Source: JAPSGM01 sp963777045 (GTDB taxonomy: Bacteria; Chloroflexota; Limnocylindria; QHBO01). From it: 64,000 bases of DNA. The notes under the pieces were generated by a model. The model was not told the DNA's origin and did no database searches. It saw nothing but the letters and a program-made list of their open reading frames with translations. The translations under genes and the position numbers were made by a program. The stretch covers positions 1-64,000 of the forward strand of contig CAVZPD010000030.1 in NCBI GenBank assembly GCA_963777045.1, read 5' to 3'. Positions 17,223 through 25,701 of the stretch are shown here, in pieces; the stretch's first letter is position 1, and every line of letters begins with the position of its first letter.

Positions 17223-17248
17223 GATCTACCCGCTGCGGGGGGTAGATC
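17223..17248. terminator. Hairpin of the GGGTAGATC family, possible terminator after cfa
   Basis: GATCTACCC (17223-17231) and GGGTAGATC (17240-17248) form a perfect 9-bp stem with an 8-base loop, about 210 bp after cfa. No T tract follows, so termination is only one possibility. The sequence belongs to the repeat family also seen at 10743-10827, and a related GGGGTAG...GGGGAGGCC stretch lies just before it (17185-17207). Confidence 0.4.
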
Positions 17249-17471
17249 GGGTATGCCCTCCCCGCTGCACCTGCCGCGTGGGGTAGCGGCAGCCGGGAGT
17301 GGCAGAGCAGACCGGGCCGCAGGCGTCGACGCCTCCTGGGCGTCCCCAACCGCCGACCATGCGCGGGACTGATCCCGAGCGCCGCGCGACCCGGGCCGGC
17401 CGGCCGGCGGTTTGCCCGGCTCTCGCCGCCGCAACGCTTTCCGGCGCCGCCGCACTCTCCGCCGCCGGGAT

Positions 17472-17609
17472 ATTGGCCGGGCTGATGAACTGGGGAACGA
17501 AGCGCGGTTTCGCCGCCGGCATATCAGCGAGGGCGATGAACTGGCGATTGGACCGGCGTCTTCGACGGGTTCCGGACGGCCCGTTCGCTGGATCATCAGT
17601 GGGGCTGAT
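17472..17609. repeat. Palindrome array E (ATCA-N7-TGAT family, spacing 51/72)
   Basis: Boxes begin at 17472 (ATTG-GCCGGGC-TGAT), 17523 (ATCA-GCGAGGG-CGAT) and 17595 (ATCA-GTGGGGC-TGAT). The order 51 then 72 is the mirror of arrays A, C and D, and the middle box carries its flank on the right, so the whole element is inverted. It lies in the convergent gap between cfa and the LLM gene. Confidence 0.85.
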
Positions 17610-17734
17610 AATCCGGCCCTCGCCGGCGCGACCATGCGCCGGGTGGCTGTGACGGCCGGGATGTGGGCGTTGTAGTCGCGGGGCGGATGCACGGCGAGAC
17701 CGCGGCTGGGCGAAAGGGGGCAACCGGCGCGGGA

Positions 17735-18649
17735 TCAGGCCGCGTGCAGGGCATCCACGACCTCCTGCATGGCCGGAACCGCCTCCTTCAGCACGCCGAT
17801 GTCCTCGCGCGGATGGTAGACGTCACAGCGCACCTCGCCGATCCCCAGCTCGCCGAAGGAAAGCAGCTGCTCGGCGACCCGGGACGGCGGGCCGGAGAAC
17901 GACGCGGCGTCCCCATAGCGATCGAGGGGATCGCACCTGTAGACGTCAAGGGATCGCGGCAGCGTGGCCGGGTCGCGGCCGGCATCGGCGCAGGCGCTAT
18001 CGAGCGCCCCGAGGAGCGTGCGAAGCTCGGCGGAGTCCGGGGTTGACGTCCACCAGTTCCAGGCATCGGCGTAGCGGACGGCGAGGCCAAGCATGCGAGG
18101 CCCCTTGGCGCCGACGACGATGGGTGGACCCTGCGGTCGCGGGCCGCGCATGACCAGCTCCGACTCCCGTGCCGACCAGTGGGCGCCGGTAAAGTCCACC
18201 CGCCCCTCCTTCAGTAAAGCGTGAATGATCTCGAGCGCCTCCTCGAAGCGGTCGGTCCGGTGAGCGCCGTCGAAGCCGAATGCGGCATAGTCCAGGTCCG
18301 CCACGTTGCCACGACCCAGCCCCAGGACGTATCGGCCTCCCGAGATCTCATCGAGCGTCTCCGCGATCTTGGCCACCAGGGCAGGCGACCGATACGGGCC
18401 GTTCAGCACCGAGTGCCCGATCTCGATGCGCGTCGTCGCCGCGGCGAGCGCCCCCGCCATGGCGATCGACTCCCAGTAGCCGACCGTCTCGTCCTCGTCG
18501 CGGTAGAGCAGCGCGTCCTCGATGACGGCGATGTCGAAACCCATCTCCTCCGCCGCCACTGCCCGTTCCCGGATCCCGACCCAGCGGGGCGTATCACGCT
18601 CGCCGCCAGGCGGCCCCCCGTGGAGTCCCATCACCAGACCAATGCGCAT
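17735..18649 (-). CDS. LLM-class flavin-dependent oxidoreductase
   Basis: A 304-aa luciferase-like TIM-barrel oxidoreductase using FMN or F420. Family features are the start MRIGLVMGLHGG, the strand AVIEDALLYRD, TRIEIGHSVLNGPYRSPALVAKIAETLDEISGGRYVLGLGRGN, GPRPQGPPIVVGAKGPRMLGLAVRYADAWNWW and the C-terminal SGPPSRVAEQLLSFGELGIGEVRC. The substrate cannot be told from sequence. Start at 18649 is supported by an AAGGAGG Shine-Dalgarno site; the longer in-frame extension has no homology. It is a single gene, convergent with cfa. Confidence 0.88.
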   Translation of the reverse strand: MRIGLVMGLHGGPPGGERDTPRWVGIRERAVAAEEMGFDIAVIEDALLYRDEDETVGYWESIAMAGALAAATTRIEIGHSVLNGPYRSPALVAKIAETLDEISGGRYVLGLGRGNVADLDYAAFGFDGAHRTDRFEEALEIIHALLKEGRVDFTGAHWSARESELVMRGPRPQGPPIVVGAKGPRMLGLAVRYADAWNWWTSTPDSAELRTLLGALDSACADAGRDPATLPRSLDVYRCDPLDRYGDAASFSGPPSRVAEQLLSFGELGIGEVRCDVYHPREDIGVLKEAVPAMQEVVDALHAA

Positions 18650-18873
18650 CCTTGCCCCTCCTTCGTGCTGCGCAACCGTACCGCCTTGGCCCACACCTGG
18701 TCGCGAACCGGCGCGACGCGCCTCCTAAGGTCACGAGCTCGCGGGCGAGGTTGCCTGTGTTGGGCTTCCCGGCCCTTGACGAGCTCCAGCGGTGGTGGAT
18801 GGACGACGCGGCCGATGCGCCGCTACAAGATTGATGCCTCTCCCCGCCGCATGAAGCTGACCGAAACCGCCGC

Positions 18874-18960
18874 ATGGCGCAGGAGCCGATGCCGCCGCTG
18901 GAGCTCAAGGGCATCCCGGAGCCGGTCGCCGCACTCCGCATCTCGGCGCGCGACTCCTGA
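18874..18960 (+). pseudogene. Remnant of a class III cyclase domain (C-terminal end only)
   Basis: The plus strand reads a 28-residue tail, PLELKGIPEPVAALRI and a stop. This matches the conserved last strand of class III cyclase domains (LKGIxEPVxxYxV, compare LKGFSEPIDVVAV at 6616-7359). Nothing upstream continues the domain in any frame, so this looks like a decayed gene end. The rest of the 18650-18968 gap shows no gene. Confidence 0.45.
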
Positions 18961-18968
18961 GCGGATCG

Positions 18969-19196
18969 TCAGCGCTCGCCGGCCGAGGCCGGAATCAGCA
19001 CCGCCACGCTCGCCAGCCAGCAGACGAGGATCAGTGCGGCGAAGGCGAGGAACGCCCAGAAGCCAGGCACGAGGTAGAAGCAGAGCGGCGTACCGGCGGT
19101 GAGCACGGCCAGGACGCCCAGCAGGATCCAGAAGGTGAGCCTCGACTCGCGCCATGCGCCGGCCTCGCGAACCGGTTCGGTTGGTCGTTCTGCCAT
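18969..19196 (-). CDS. Small two-helix membrane protein, last gene of the oxidase operon
   Basis: A 75-aa protein with a charged N-terminus (MAERPTEPVREAGAWRES) and two hydrophobic helices (LTFWILLGVLAVLTAGTPLCF and FWAFLAFAALILVCWLASVAVLI). No family is recognised. It lies 15 bp after the preceding gene in a ten-gene run of closely spaced minus-strand genes for a terminal oxidase, so an accessory or assembly role is possible. Confidence 0.6.
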   Translation of the reverse strand: MAERPTEPVREAGAWRESRLTFWILLGVLAVLTAGTPLCFYLVPGFWAFLAFAALILVCWLASVAVLIPASAGER

Positions 19197-19211
19197 TGGC
19201 CCGGTCCTTTC

Positions 19212-20393
19212 CTATTCGATGCTGAAGTAGTGCCAGCTGCTGCCGCCGAACATGCTGTCGAGCGGCACGCGCAGCATGTAGCTGCCCGGTGCAAGCTGGG
19301 TGCCCAGCTCGATACGCATCTGCAACCCGTCCTCGGTCGCGCGCCCCAGCGGCACGCGGGCGCCGCTGCCGAGGTCGTACAGCTGGTACTCGTCGGGCGC
19401 GCTGAAGGCCTTCTGCACCACGGCAATGCCGTGCACGCGCGAGGCATCCAGCGTCGGCGCGTCGGCGGGCATCTCCTCCGGCTGCACGTACCACGTGTAG
19501 AGCTGCATGACGCCGTCATCGGTCAGCAGGTAGGCGCCCCGGTTCTCCGCCGGCAGCTCGGCAGTGTAGACGTGCTGCACGTCACCGACGATCCCCATCG
19601 TCCACGGCAGGATCGGCAGCGAGACGATCGCGAGCGTGACGGTGGAGATGCCGGCGCCGATGCCGATGCCCGCGAAACGCAGCCGGCGGCGGGCCATCTC
19701 GCGGCGCGGCAGCGGTGCGGCGGCGGGCGAGGCCGACGAGGCGAGCCGGAAGCCGGCGTAGATGCACGCCAGGCCCGCCAGCTCGGACAGGTAGAGGAGC
19801 TCGAGGATCCCGAACCTGGTGAGCGTGCCACCGGCGGCGATCACCAGCGCTCCGCCGCCGATCAGGCCAGTTCCCGCAGCGCGCAGTCCGTTGCCGCCGT
19901 TCCATCCCCAGCGCACCACGGAGAGCGCGGCGATGCCCACCAGGGCCAGCGTGCCGTAGACGTTGAAGAAGGGGGTCAGCAGCCGGACGCCCCCGGGGAA
20001 GCCCGCCCCGCTCATGGCGCCGTTGCTGGCCACCGCGAGCGAGAGCTGGACGGGCGCGGTGGCGACCATCACGCTCGCCAGCAGCGCGCCGGCCACCAGC
20101 AGCGTGGTCAGGACGCGCCGGACAGCGGCGCCCGCGACGAGCAGCACGCTGCCGTGGCCCATGAACGCCGCCGCGAGCACCGCACCGGAGAGGTACCAGG
20201 CGCGGTAGATCGGCTCGGATGGACCGACCAGCTCGGTCAGCGCCTGGGCGGCCGCACCCACGGCGAAGAGGAGCAGGGCGAAGGCCCAGCTGAGCAGGTT
20301 GGGGCGGCGGCGCAGCCACCACTGCCGGCCGAGCTGCCACGCCATCAGCGCGGCCAGGACCGTGGTCAGCAGCGAGAGCATGGCGCCCGTCAC
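19212..20393 (-). CDS. Hypothetical membrane protein of the oxidase operon
   Basis: A 393-aa protein. About seven hydrophobic helices span residues 5-255 and a further helix lies near residue 290 (AGIGIGAGISTVTLAIVSLPILP). A C-terminal soluble domain of about 110 aa follows, probably outside the membrane (VGDVQHVYTAELPAENRGAYLLTDDG, LGSGARVPLGRATEDGLQMRIELG, SYMLRVPLDSMFGGSSWHYFSIE). No family is recognised. The GTG start overlaps the stop of the preceding oxidase-like gene by four bases (GTGA), so the two products are probably made together. A partner of the oxidase-like subunit is the simplest guess. Confidence 0.65.
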   Translation of the reverse strand: MTGAMLSLLTTVLAALMAWQLGRQWWLRRRPNLLSWAFALLLFAVGAAAQALTELVGPSEPIYRAWYLSGAVLAAAFMGHGSVLLVAGAAVRRVLTTLLVAGALLASVMVATAPVQLSLAVASNGAMSGAGFPGGVRLLTPFFNVYGTLALVGIAALSVVRWGWNGGNGLRAAGTGLIGGGALVIAAGGTLTRFGILELLYLSELAGLACIYAGFRLASSASPAAAPLPRREMARRRLRFAGIGIGAGISTVTLAIVSLPILPWTMGIVGDVQHVYTAELPAENRGAYLLTDDGVMQLYTWYVQPEEMPADAPTLDASRVHGIAVVQKAFSAPDEYQLYDLGSGARVPLGRATEDGLQMRIELGTQLAPGSYMLRVPLDSMFGGSSWHYFSIE

Positions 20394-22414
20394 GGATCGG
20401 TCGGCGCCGGCACGGCTCGTGAGGGCGGCACCGCCCTCGCCGTCCGGCGGTGGGCCGAGCGCCACAGCGTCAGCGCCAGCGAGCCGGTCGAGAGGGCCGC
20501 GGTGACCGAGAGCCACATGAAGAGCGGCAGCTGCCCCGCCTCCAGCAGGAACGTGTCCATGCCCGGCGCCATGAGCAGCGGGATCACGGCCCAGGCGATC
20601 CCGCAGCCGACGAAGGCCATGGGGATGCCCAGCAGCGGCCGCCCGCTCATCATCCAGCCGACGCCGGGGAAGCCCGCGAACGAGAAGGCCGCCTCCGCGA
20701 TCACGAAGTAGCGCGCAGGGATGCGCGAGCGCCACGGGGCCGCCGTGCCGTTGTAGCGCGCGATCCGTTCACCGAGGCTGGCCCAGCCCTGCCGTCGGTA
20801 GGCGGCCGATGCGCTCCACGCCCAGCCCAGCAGCGAGGCGAACGCCACGGCGTACAGTGCGGCCCCGATCGACATGCCCATCGGCCCCCACGGCTGCGCG
20901 CCAACCACCGCCAGCTCGAGCGGCTCGCCGTCGATCACGCCGTTTCCCATGACGACGGAGGTCGCCACAGCGGCGAGGTAGTAGACGCCGATGCCGGACC
21001 CCGCGAGCATGGCGGTCCGGCTGGCCCGCAGTCGGGCGGCGTGGCGGCCGAGCAGCTGGCGGGCATCGGTCAGGAGCAGGCCAAGCAGGAGCAGGATCAC
21101 GCCACCGATCATGTTCAGCTGGGCATGCGCATTGGCGACCGCATCGCCGGGTTCTCCTGCCCCCACGATCCACGCCTTGACGGCCGGGATCGCCTGGACC
21201 ATGCCCTGCGAGGTGCCGATGAAGAGCGCGGCGGCTCCCAGCACCAGCATCGGTGCGCCGACCATGCGCCGATTCCGCGCCCGCAGCGCGCGACGCACGA
21301 TGACGCCCAGCAGGAACCAGGCGCCGGTCAGCGTCAGGATCCCCGAGACCATCAGCGGCACCACGTGCAGGGCACCCATCTGCGCCACCGCCTGGTCAAA
21401 GCTGAGACCGTCGTTGACCATCAGGCTCCCCTCGCTGAAGCCGAGGAACATGAAGGTCAGGTAGAAGAGCAGGGAGCCGGGCACGAGCGTCCACCAGATG
21501 GCGTTCTCGGTCCGCCGCTGCCCGGCGGCGGCATCGGCCCCGGCGGGATCGCGGCCCATCCAGAAGAAGATCAGGCCCGCGGTCAGGACCAGCGTTCCGG
21601 TCACCAGGTTCACGTGCGCGTGCGCGATCGGGTCGATGTACTCGCCGGCCGGAGCCGCGGCGTGCAGCCAGGCTTCGTTGTCGGGGAGGACCTGGATGAC
21701 GCCCTGCACGGTACCCACGAAGAGCCCGAGGGCGCCAATGGCGAAGTACTTCAGCAGGTGGCCCTGCGGCCGGGGCGCGTCCGTGCGCCCCGCCGCCCAG
21801 ACGGTCAGGAAGACGTTGAGCACGAAGGTCCAGTAGCCGATGCCCATGATCCCCGCGGACATGCCGATGGGCGCGGCGCGCAGCGCGCCCAGCATCGGCT
21901 TGGCAACCTCGTAGTCGATCCCGTTGTCATGCATCACGCCGAAGACGACGCCCAGGACGGTGTTGGCGAGGTAGAAGCCGAAGGCGCCGATGACGGTCAG
22001 CCAGAACGACCAGCTGGCGAGCGCGGTCGAGAACAGCGGGCGACGAGCGACGCGCGGGAGGGCGTACCAGGTCAGGCCGGTGGCGGTCACCGTCCCACCG
22101 ATCACGATGACGAGGTGCGTGTTGGCCAGGTCGCGCGCCATGTGCCCGCCGTGCCCGGCCAGGGTCAGCCACTCGTAGACCGGGGGCAGGCTCTTGAAGA
22201 CGGCGTGGAACCCGCCCAGGGCGAGCGCGCCCAGCCCGACCAGGAAGTACTTCGGCAGCGAACCGTCGTACGCGCCGATCTCCTCGTCGCTGTAGCGGCG
22301 CTGCTGCTCCGCCGTGCGCGCCGGCGGAATGAGGCGGTAGAGCAGGTAGGCGGCACCGAGGATCAGGACGGCAGCGATGCCGATCTCGAGATCGGAGAGC
22401 TGGTCGATGCGCAT
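20390..22414 (-). CDS. Haem-copper-oxidase subunit I-like membrane protein with three repeated His motifs
   Basis: A 674-aa polytopic protein (about 14-16 helices) resembling CcoN/NorB-type subunits. Three internal repeats each have a G-x-x-Q-G-x-x-Q-x-x-P / W / A-H-x-H-x-N-L-x-G pattern: ANTHLVIVIGG (His 100), IAHAHVNLVTG (His 265 and 267, preceded by VGTVQGVIQVLP) and VANAHAQLNMIGG (His 430, preceded by IGTSQGMVQAIP). The repeats look like the low-spin-haem helix II region of oxidase subunit I. The His-His pair and the helix-VI His expected for CuB are not seen, so oxygen reduction is doubtful. It is encoded in the same operon as a complete CcoN-like subunit (25702-27246). It could be a haem-bearing electron-transfer or quinol-oxidising partner; this is inference. 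Confidence 0.7.
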   Translation of the reverse strand: MRIDQLSDLEIGIAAVLILGAAYLLYRLIPPARTAEQQRRYSDEEIGAYDGSLPKYFLVGLGALALGGFHAVFKSLPPVYEWLTLAGHGGHMARDLANTHLVIVIGGTVTATGLTWYALPRVARRPLFSTALASWSFWLTVIGAFGFYLANTVLGVVFGVMHDNGIDYEVAKPMLGALRAAPIGMSAGIMGIGYWTFVLNVFLTVWAAGRTDAPRPQGHLLKYFAIGALGLFVGTVQGVIQVLPDNEAWLHAAAPAGEYIDPIAHAHVNLVTGTLVLTAGLIFFWMGRDPAGADAAAGQRRTENAIWWTLVPGSLLFYLTFMFLGFSEGSLMVNDGLSFDQAVAQMGALHVVPLMVSGILTLTGAWFLLGVIVRRALRARNRRMVGAPMLVLGAAALFIGTSQGMVQAIPAVKAWIVGAGEPGDAVANAHAQLNMIGGVILLLLGLLLTDARQLLGRHAARLRASRTAMLAGSGIGVYYLAAVATSVVMGNGVIDGEPLELAVVGAQPWGPMGMSIGAALYAVAFASLLGWAWSASAAYRRQGWASLGERIARYNGTAAPWRSRIPARYFVIAEAAFSFAGFPGVGWMMSGRPLLGIPMAFVGCGIAWAVIPLLMAPGMDTFLLEAGQLPLFMWLSVTAALSTGSLALTLWRSAHRRTARAVPPSRAVPAPTDP

Positions 22415-22418
22415 CGGA

Positions 22419-22661
22419 TCAGCGCAGGCCCGGCTCCAGGAAGTAGACGGTCAGCGTCCACGCGCCGAAGAGGACCATCAGGCCCAGCAGGATCAGCCAG
22501 TCGACGAGCTGCGCGCGGGAGCTCCAGCGCTCGTCCTCCTCGTTGAAGGAGGCGCGCACCTCGTCGGGGCTCATCCAGTAGGACGGCCCAAGGAAGTCGC
22601 TGTCGGGCGGCGCGCCGGGCGCGTGCTCGCGTGGCCGCGGCGGTGGTGGGTTGTCGCTCAT
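22419..22661 (-). CDS. Small single-helix membrane protein of the oxidase operon
   Basis: An 80-aa protein with a Pro-rich N-terminus and one C-terminal membrane helix (LVDWLILLGLMVLFGAWTLTVYFLEPGLR). It starts at ATG 22661, six bases after GGGAGGAG, in preference to an earlier in-frame ATG. It ends 4 bp before the oxidase-I-like gene, so it is probably a small subunit of that protein. No family recognised. Confidence 0.65.
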   Translation of the reverse strand: MSDNPPPPRPREHAPGAPPDSDFLGPSYWMSPDEVRASFNEEDERWSSRAQLVDWLILLGLMVLFGAWTLTVYFLEPGLR

Positions 22662-22677
22662 GGTTCTCCTCCCGCCC

Positions 22678-22986
22678 TCAGTCAAGGTTCTCGTAGATCT
22701 CGTCGATGACGTCGTAGATCGCCGGGTCGATTGGGCCGAACAGCTTGAGGGGCGTCATCTCGGAGGCGATCCACTCGTCCAGCTGCGCCTCGTGCTCCCA
22801 GATGGTCGAGACCCGCAGCCGCACGTCGCCGCTCTCCAGGATGCGCCCGGAGGTTCGCAGTGTGAGCAGGCCGGTGAACGACGCCATGAATCCCTTCCAG
22901 CTGATGAGCCCACTCCAGACCCGGTTGGCGCTGGCCGCGGGGACGGTGAAGGTCGTGTCGTGCGCATAGGAACTGACGTGTGCCAT
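22678..22986 (-). CDS. Hypothetical protein of the oxidase operon
   Basis: A 102-aa soluble protein without membrane helix or Cys motif. The region RILESGDVRLRVSTIWEHEAQLDEWIASEMTP has the strand-helix rhythm of small dimeric alpha-beta-barrel proteins (antibiotic-biosynthesis-monooxygenase-like), but no signature confirms this. It lies 10 bp after the previous gene and 16 bp before the next, so it belongs to the operon. Confidence 0.6.
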   Translation of the reverse strand: MAHVSSYAHDTTFTVPAASANRVWSGLISWKGFMASFTGLLTLRTSGRILESGDVRLRVSTIWEHEAQLDEWIASEMTPLKLFGPIDPAIYDVIDEIYENLD

Positions 22987-22996
22987 GGCCGCCTCG

Positions 22997-23344
22997 CTAG
23001 TAGGTCTGCCCGCGGATGATCTGGCTCACGATGTAGTAGAGCCCCCACAGGCCGACGGTCGTCCACACGAAGATCCCGAACAGCGCTGGCGGCCCGACGC
23101 GCTCGAAGAGCTGCCCGGCAAAGCTGACGGCTCCGTAGAGGTGGTTCCGACCGCGGTGCACCGAGTTGAAGGTCATCGAGAAGAACATCAGCGTGAGGAA
23201 CATCGCGAGGGCGAAGATCCCGAACCAGATCGGCCCCCACCAGTCGATGAAGATCTGCGGGACGGTAATCTCCGACAGCCGCTGCGACCACAGGTAGTCG
23301 TAGTACTGCTGGACCGCCTCGCCGGTGTTACCGCTGGGGACCAT
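22997..23344 (-). CDS. Two-helix membrane protein of the oxidase operon
   Basis: A 115-aa protein with helices at about residues 40-58 (WFGIFALAMFLTLMFFSMTF) and 87-107 (ALFGIFVWTTVGLWGLYYIV), joined by a short loop with SVHRGRNHLYG. No known family. The start overlaps the end of the preceding gene by 17 bp, indicating coupling. Probably an oxidase subunit specific to this lineage. Confidence 0.65.
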   Translation of the reverse strand: MVPSGNTGEAVQQYYDYLWSQRLSEITVPQIFIDWWGPIWFGIFALAMFLTLMFFSMTFNSVHRGRNHLYGAVSFAGQLFERVGPPALFGIFVWTTVGLWGLYYIVSQIIRGQTY

Positions 23345-23642
23345 CTGGCTCCTCCTCGTCGGCCTCGTCGCGCGCCCAGTCGGGGGTGTAGTAATCGGGC
23401 TCGTCGATCTCGAGCAGGTAGTACTTGCTCCCCTCCGGGTTCGCCATCAGGCCGCGACGCAGTGCGAAGACGAAGACCACCACCCCCGCCAGGAAGAAGG
23501 CGAGCCACGAGAGCAGCATCCAGTCGGCCATCAGCCACTCCGCGCCATCGGGCTGATCGTGGGCGAGCGCCGGGACCGCCAGGAAGGCGAGGAGCGCGAG
23601 GCTCCCGCCCGTCGCGCCGAAGAGCTTGCCGATCTGCTTCAC
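23328..23642 (-). CDS. Small exported or membrane subunit of the oxidase operon
   Basis: A 104-aa protein with an N-terminal signal-like helix (GSLALLAFLAVPALAHD), a second helix (LLSWLAFFLAGVVVFVFALRRGL) and an acidic C-terminal tail (YYLLEIDEPDYYTPDWARDEADEEE). The topology recalls small cbb3 subunits (CcoQ/CcoS-like) without a diagnostic motif. It follows the dihaem cytochrome gene by 16 bp. Confidence 0.65.
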   Translation of the reverse strand: MKQIGKLFGATGGSLALLAFLAVPALAHDQPDGAEWLMADWMLLSWLAFFLAGVVVFVFALRRGLMANPEGSKYYLLEIDEPDYYTPDWARDEADEEEPDGPQR

Positions 23643-23658
23643 TTCGCTGCCTCCTCCC

Positions 23659-25128
23659 CTATCCCGATGTCGAGTGGAACTCGACGCCCGTGGTATCGAG
23701 CACCTGGTCGCGCGGCGGCAGGTCCTCGCCGCGCTGCACGGCGTCGTCGTAGGCCTGCTGCACCTTGGTCATGTAGACGCTGCGGATCAGGTCGGCCAGG
23801 CGCTGCTGCGTCATGGGCAGCTTCCCGCCCACCAGCACCATGTCGTCGGCGGCCATGCCCGGCGAGATCCAATGAGCCGCCGCCCGGAACGGGTCGTCGT
23901 AGTTGATGTTCCCGGGACCCTCGCCAATGGGATGGCTGTCGATGTAGGCCTGGAGCGGTGGCGGTGGGTTCCACGGCTGGAACATGTCCGGCGTCACCAC
24001 GCTCGACTGGTCCTCCAGCGATCCATTCGGAACGGTGCGCAAGAACTGGACCACGCGCCAGGTGTCCTCCACCGAGAGGCGAGTGCCGAAGTTCTCCATG
24101 GCGGTGCCCGGGCCGCCGGTCAGGATGCGGTGGTAGTACATCCCGTCGGAGGCGAAGAAGCCGTTCGCGCCCATCATGCCGGTGGCCGTGAAGTCGAACG
24201 GCACGGGCGTCAGGAACGGCTGGGCCGGTCCGAACCCGTCGCCCTTCGGTCCGTGGCAACCGGAGCAGCGCTCGAGGTAGATCTGCTTGCCGCGCGTCAG
24301 GTTCTGCTTGGTGACGGGGAGCGGGTCCGAGGTGAGCCAGTAGCCGCGCTCGAAGCTGTTCACCATCCATACGGCCATCCACGGCATGCCGCTGGGCGAC
24401 TTGTCGGATCCCTTGCCGTCCGCCTGGTAGTCGCCGCTCGCGGTGAGCTGGTCGACGAAGTTCGGGAAGAACATCGCCGGATCGGCACCCGCCCCGTTGA
24501 CCGCCATCAGATCGTTGCCAACCTCAACGGCGGCGGCGCGCAGGACCGCCTCCTTGCCGCCCGACTCCTGGTTGAATGCCACGAGATGCGACAGCTCGTC
24601 CGCGGTCAGGAAGTTGAACTGCGGCATGATCGAGAGCGGATTCACGTCGCGCGGGTTGTAGTAGTGCGCCTCGTGCCACCCGTTGGGATGCATCCCGCCC
24701 TCCTGCGACAGGTCCGGCCCGGTGCGCTCGCTGCCCATCACCTGCGGCGCCTGGTCGCTGCCGGCGAAGTCGCCCGGCTCCGAGATGCGCGGGTAGAGGT
24801 AGAACTGGCCGGTCAGCACGTCCTGCGGACGGGTGAAGCCGCTGTGGCAGTAGAGGCAGCCGTTGGCCATGTAGACCGCTCGGCCCTCCGCGGCGTCGTT
24901 GCTGAGCGGCAGCCAGTTGTGCGACGGCGGCGGATCGTACGTGGCGGTCGGCAGCACCACCACGGTCAGGACCACCATGAAGAAGGCGAGCAGGCCGCCG
25001 ATCGCGGCGAGGTGCGGCGTCATGGCCATCATGCGGCGGGGTGCCATCTCGTAGCCGGGCGGCGGCGTGGGGTGCGCCGGGATGCGTCCCAGCTCCTCCG
25101 GCGCCGGCGTACGTCGCTCGTCGCTCAC
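23659..25128 (-). CDS. Membrane-anchored dihaem cytochrome c (CcoO-like plus second c domain)
   Basis: A 489-aa protein with one N-terminal membrane anchor (residues about 38-60, HLAAIGGLLAFFMVVLTVVVLP) and two CxxCH haem sites. The first is GRAVYMANGCLYCHSGFTRPQ, as in CcoO/FixO, with the companion GSERTGPDLSQEGG and the distal Met in SIMPQFNFL. The second is YLERCSGCHGPKGDGFGP, a class I cytochrome c domain with a likely distal Met in GTAMENFG. It is the electron-entry subunit for the CcoN-like oxidase two genes upstream and resembles CcoO fused to a CcoP-type domain. Its start overlaps the cupredoxin stop by 4 bp. Confidence 0.88.
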   Translation of the reverse strand: MSDERRTPAPEELGRIPAHPTPPPGYEMAPRRMMAMTPHLAAIGGLLAFFMVVLTVVVLPTATYDPPPSHNWLPLSNDAAEGRAVYMANGCLYCHSGFTRPQDVLTGQFYLYPRISEPGDFAGSDQAPQVMGSERTGPDLSQEGGMHPNGWHEAHYYNPRDVNPLSIMPQFNFLTADELSHLVAFNQESGGKEAVLRAAAVEVGNDLMAVNGAGADPAMFFPNFVDQLTASGDYQADGKGSDKSPSGMPWMAVWMVNSFERGYWLTSDPLPVTKQNLTRGKQIYLERCSGCHGPKGDGFGPAQPFLTPVPFDFTATGMMGANGFFASDGMYYHRILTGGPGTAMENFGTRLSVEDTWRVVQFLRTVPNGSLEDQSSVVTPDMFQPWNPPPPLQAYIDSHPIGEGPGNINYDDPFRAAAHWISPGMAADDMVLVGGKLPMTQQRLADLIRSVYMTKVQQAYDDAVQRGEDLPPRDQVLDTTGVEFHSTSG

Positions 25129-25685
25129 GAAGCGCCTCCGCTGGCCGCGGCCGACGCCGAAGCCGATGGCGAGGCCGATGGCGAGGCCCCGGACGGTATC
25201 GGCGTCACCGTGGCGCTCGAGCCGGGCGTCGGCGTCGGCGCACCGGTGGGCACCAGAGTGGGCAGGCTGCCGCCGTCGGTCACGACCAGCTCGGCGTGCA
25301 TGCCGTGGCCGTAGTGCTCCGGCAGGTTGCAGATGAGGACGTAGCGGCCGGGCTCGAGGTCCAGCGTCAGGTTCCCCGATCCGTGGGGCGGCACGTCCTC
25401 GATGGTGTCGATGATGTCCACGACGTCCTCGTTGACGCGACCGTTCGGCCAGAGCGGCAGGTCTGCCGGTGTCCGGTTGCTGCTGATCACCAGGAACTCG
25501 TGGCGCATGAGCGACGGGTTCGAGACGGCGAAGGTGACCTTCCCGGCCGGGACGTGGTCCGGCGTCAGGGTGATGTTGAAGACCGACTCGGTGACCACCA
25601 CCTCGCTCGCACCGGCAGCCGCCCGGCTGCAGCCGGCCAGCGCCCAGGCCGATGCCATCGCCAGGACCAGGGAGACGTGGAGCAT
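25125..25685 (-). CDS. Cupredoxin (blue-copper) lipoprotein
   Basis: A 186-aa exported protein with a lipobox (MASAWALAGC) and a plastocyanin-like fold of about 120 residues. Copper ligands are visible: His in LMRHEFLV, Cys and His in LICNLPEHYGHGMH, and Met in the same loop. A long Ser/Ala/Pro-rich tail follows, probably a tether (PTPTPGSSATVTPIPSG...). It lies between the oxidase subunit I and cytochrome c genes and overlaps the latter, so it likely hands electrons to, or is the CuA-replacing partner of, this oxidase. The start at 25685 follows the CcoN stop by 17 bp; an upstream ATG at 25730 would add a basic twin-Arg-like stretch. Confidence 0.85.
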   Translation of the reverse strand: MLHVSLVLAMASAWALAGCSRAAAGASEVVVTESVFNITLTPDHVPAGKVTFAVSNPSLMRHEFLVISSNRTPADLPLWPNGRVNEDVVDIIDTIEDVPPHGSGNLTLDLEPGRYVLICNLPEHYGHGMHAELVVTDGGSLPTLVPTGAPTPTPGSSATVTPIPSGASPSASPSASASAAASGGAS

Positions 25686-25701
25686 GCGCCGTCCCACGCG
25701 C

